A stretch of 61,269 bases of DNA from an uncultured Kangiella sp. (GTDB taxonomy: Bacteria; Pseudomonadota; Gammaproteobacteria; Enterobacterales; Kangiellaceae): assembly GCA_950096615.1 (NCBI GenBank), contig CATNCP010000002.1, positions 1 to 61,269 on the forward strand, in the 5' to 3' direction. The translations under genes were made by a program, and so were the position numbers. Position 1 is the first letter of the stretch. Each line of letters opens with the position of its first letter. A model generated the notes under the pieces. That model was not told the origin of the DNA. It searched no databases and was given only the letters and a program-made list of their open reading frames with translations. Of this stretch, positions 60,870 through 61,269 are shown in pieces.

Positions 60870-61269
60870 TTAGAGCCTCATCGGCATGACGACATACATA
60901 CTCTCGCCACCATCAACTTCTTCAATAAGAGTACTGCTATTAGCATCAATAAAGGTCAGTTTAACTTGGTCGGTTTTAATGGTGTTCATGACGTCGATCA
61001 TATAGCTTACGTTGAAACCAATCTCTAAATCAGATCCTTGATAGTCAACACTGAACTCTACTTCAGCTTCTTCCTGTTCTGGGTTATTAGCATGTAAACG
61101 AACCTGCCCATCAGATAACATCAGACGAACACCACGGAACTTCTCATTACAAAGGATTGATGCGCGGGACAACGATTCTTTCAATACCTCGCGATCAGCA
61201 ATAACGATTTTATCGCCATTACGGGGTAGAACCTTGTCGTACTCTGGGAAGCGACCGTCAACTAACTTA
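60870..61269 (-). CDS. dnaN: DNA polymerase III sliding clamp beta DnaN, C-terminal part (cut by window edge)
   Basis: The frame is open to the window end and gives about 132 C-terminal residues: VDGRFPEYDKVLPRNGDK, SILCNEKFRGVRLMLSDGQVRLHANNPEQEEAE, YQGSDLEIGFNVSYMIDVMNTIK and the last MYVVMPMRL, all as in E. coli DnaN domain III. The clamp encircles DNA and tethers polymerases. It is 45 bases ahead of recF. Its N-terminal two thirds and dnaA/oriC lie beyond the window. Confidence 0.95.
   Translation of the reverse strand, partial: KLVDGRFPEYDKVLPRNGDKIVIADREVLKESLSRASILCNEKFRGVRLMLSDGQVRLHANNPEQEEAEVEFSVDYQGSDLEIGFNVSYMIDVMNTIKTDQVKLTFIDANSSTLIEEVDGGESMYVVMPMRL

Overview
The window looks like chromosomal DNA from a marine gammaproteobacterium, most likely Kangiella or a close relative. 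That is my inference: GC content looks to be in the mid-40s percent, nearly all genes are gammaproteobacterial housekeeping genes, and the local orders match known ones (dnaN-recF-gyrB, fadBA beside pepQ-yigZ, crp divergent from an OsmC-family gene, rpe-gph-trpG near crp as in Pseudomonas, glpG-glpE, kbl-tdh, plsB next to ubiA-ubiC). The right end lies close to the replication origin, because it carries dnaN, recF and gyrB and two perfect parS-type palindromes.

Layout. 1-1.4 kb: the end of aroE, a structured repeat, an AT-rich orphan membrane gene and a second large palindrome. 1.4-6.1 kb: a VOC protein, yhfA divergent from crp, a SIMPL protein and the rpe-gph-trpG operon, in which TrpG is fused to a two-helix membrane anchor. 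6.1-9 kb: a DUF3050 protein, a hemerythrin-like protein and a VanZ-like membrane protein. 9.1-16 kb: an acyl-CoA ligase plus PLP decarboxylase pair of the exosortase-A-associated type, plsB, and ubiA/ubiC. 16-20 kb: a DUF2007 protein and the directon kbl-tdh-elaA-glpG-glpE. 20-22 kb: a pair of bacterial PH-domain membrane proteins. 22-28.3 kb: a thiamine operon (thiC-thiO-thiS-thiG-thiDE-rhodanese) behind a TPP riboswitch. 28.3-34.5 kb: mixed metabolic, membrane and acetyltransferase genes and an orphan gene next to a palindrome. 34.8-36.3 kb: comM. 36.4-41.5 kb: an envelope locus with a Ser/Ala-rich secreted protein, an outer-membrane barrel, a secreted subtilase, and an ECF sigma/anti-sigma/lipoprotein operon. 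41.5-45.6 kb: a sulfide/persulfide locus (class V aminotransferase, BigR-like ArsR regulator, rhodanese, two YeeE/YedE transporter halves, persulfide-dioxygenase-like enzyme) with palindromic operator candidates. 45.7-61.3 kb: rep, a small membrane protein, fadBA with a FadR-like box, pepQ-yigZ-sirB, ubiK, a HerA-like ATPase, dodecin, PPK2, gyrB, recF and dnaN.

How the genes work together. The thiamine operon makes and joins both halves of thiamine phosphate under TPP control. The sulfide locus appears to sense persulfide through two cysteines of the repressor and to oxidise or move sulfane sulfur. fadBA runs beta-oxidation. ubiC, ubiA and ubiK belong to ubiquinone synthesis. kbl and tdh convert threonine to glycine. 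The envelope locus resembles a sigma-factor-controlled secreted protease system with no function I recognise, and it is the best candidate here for something undescribed. The other points most worth checking are the membrane-anchored TrpG fusion, the two in-frame parS sites inside recF, and the orphaned exosortase-associated gene pair.
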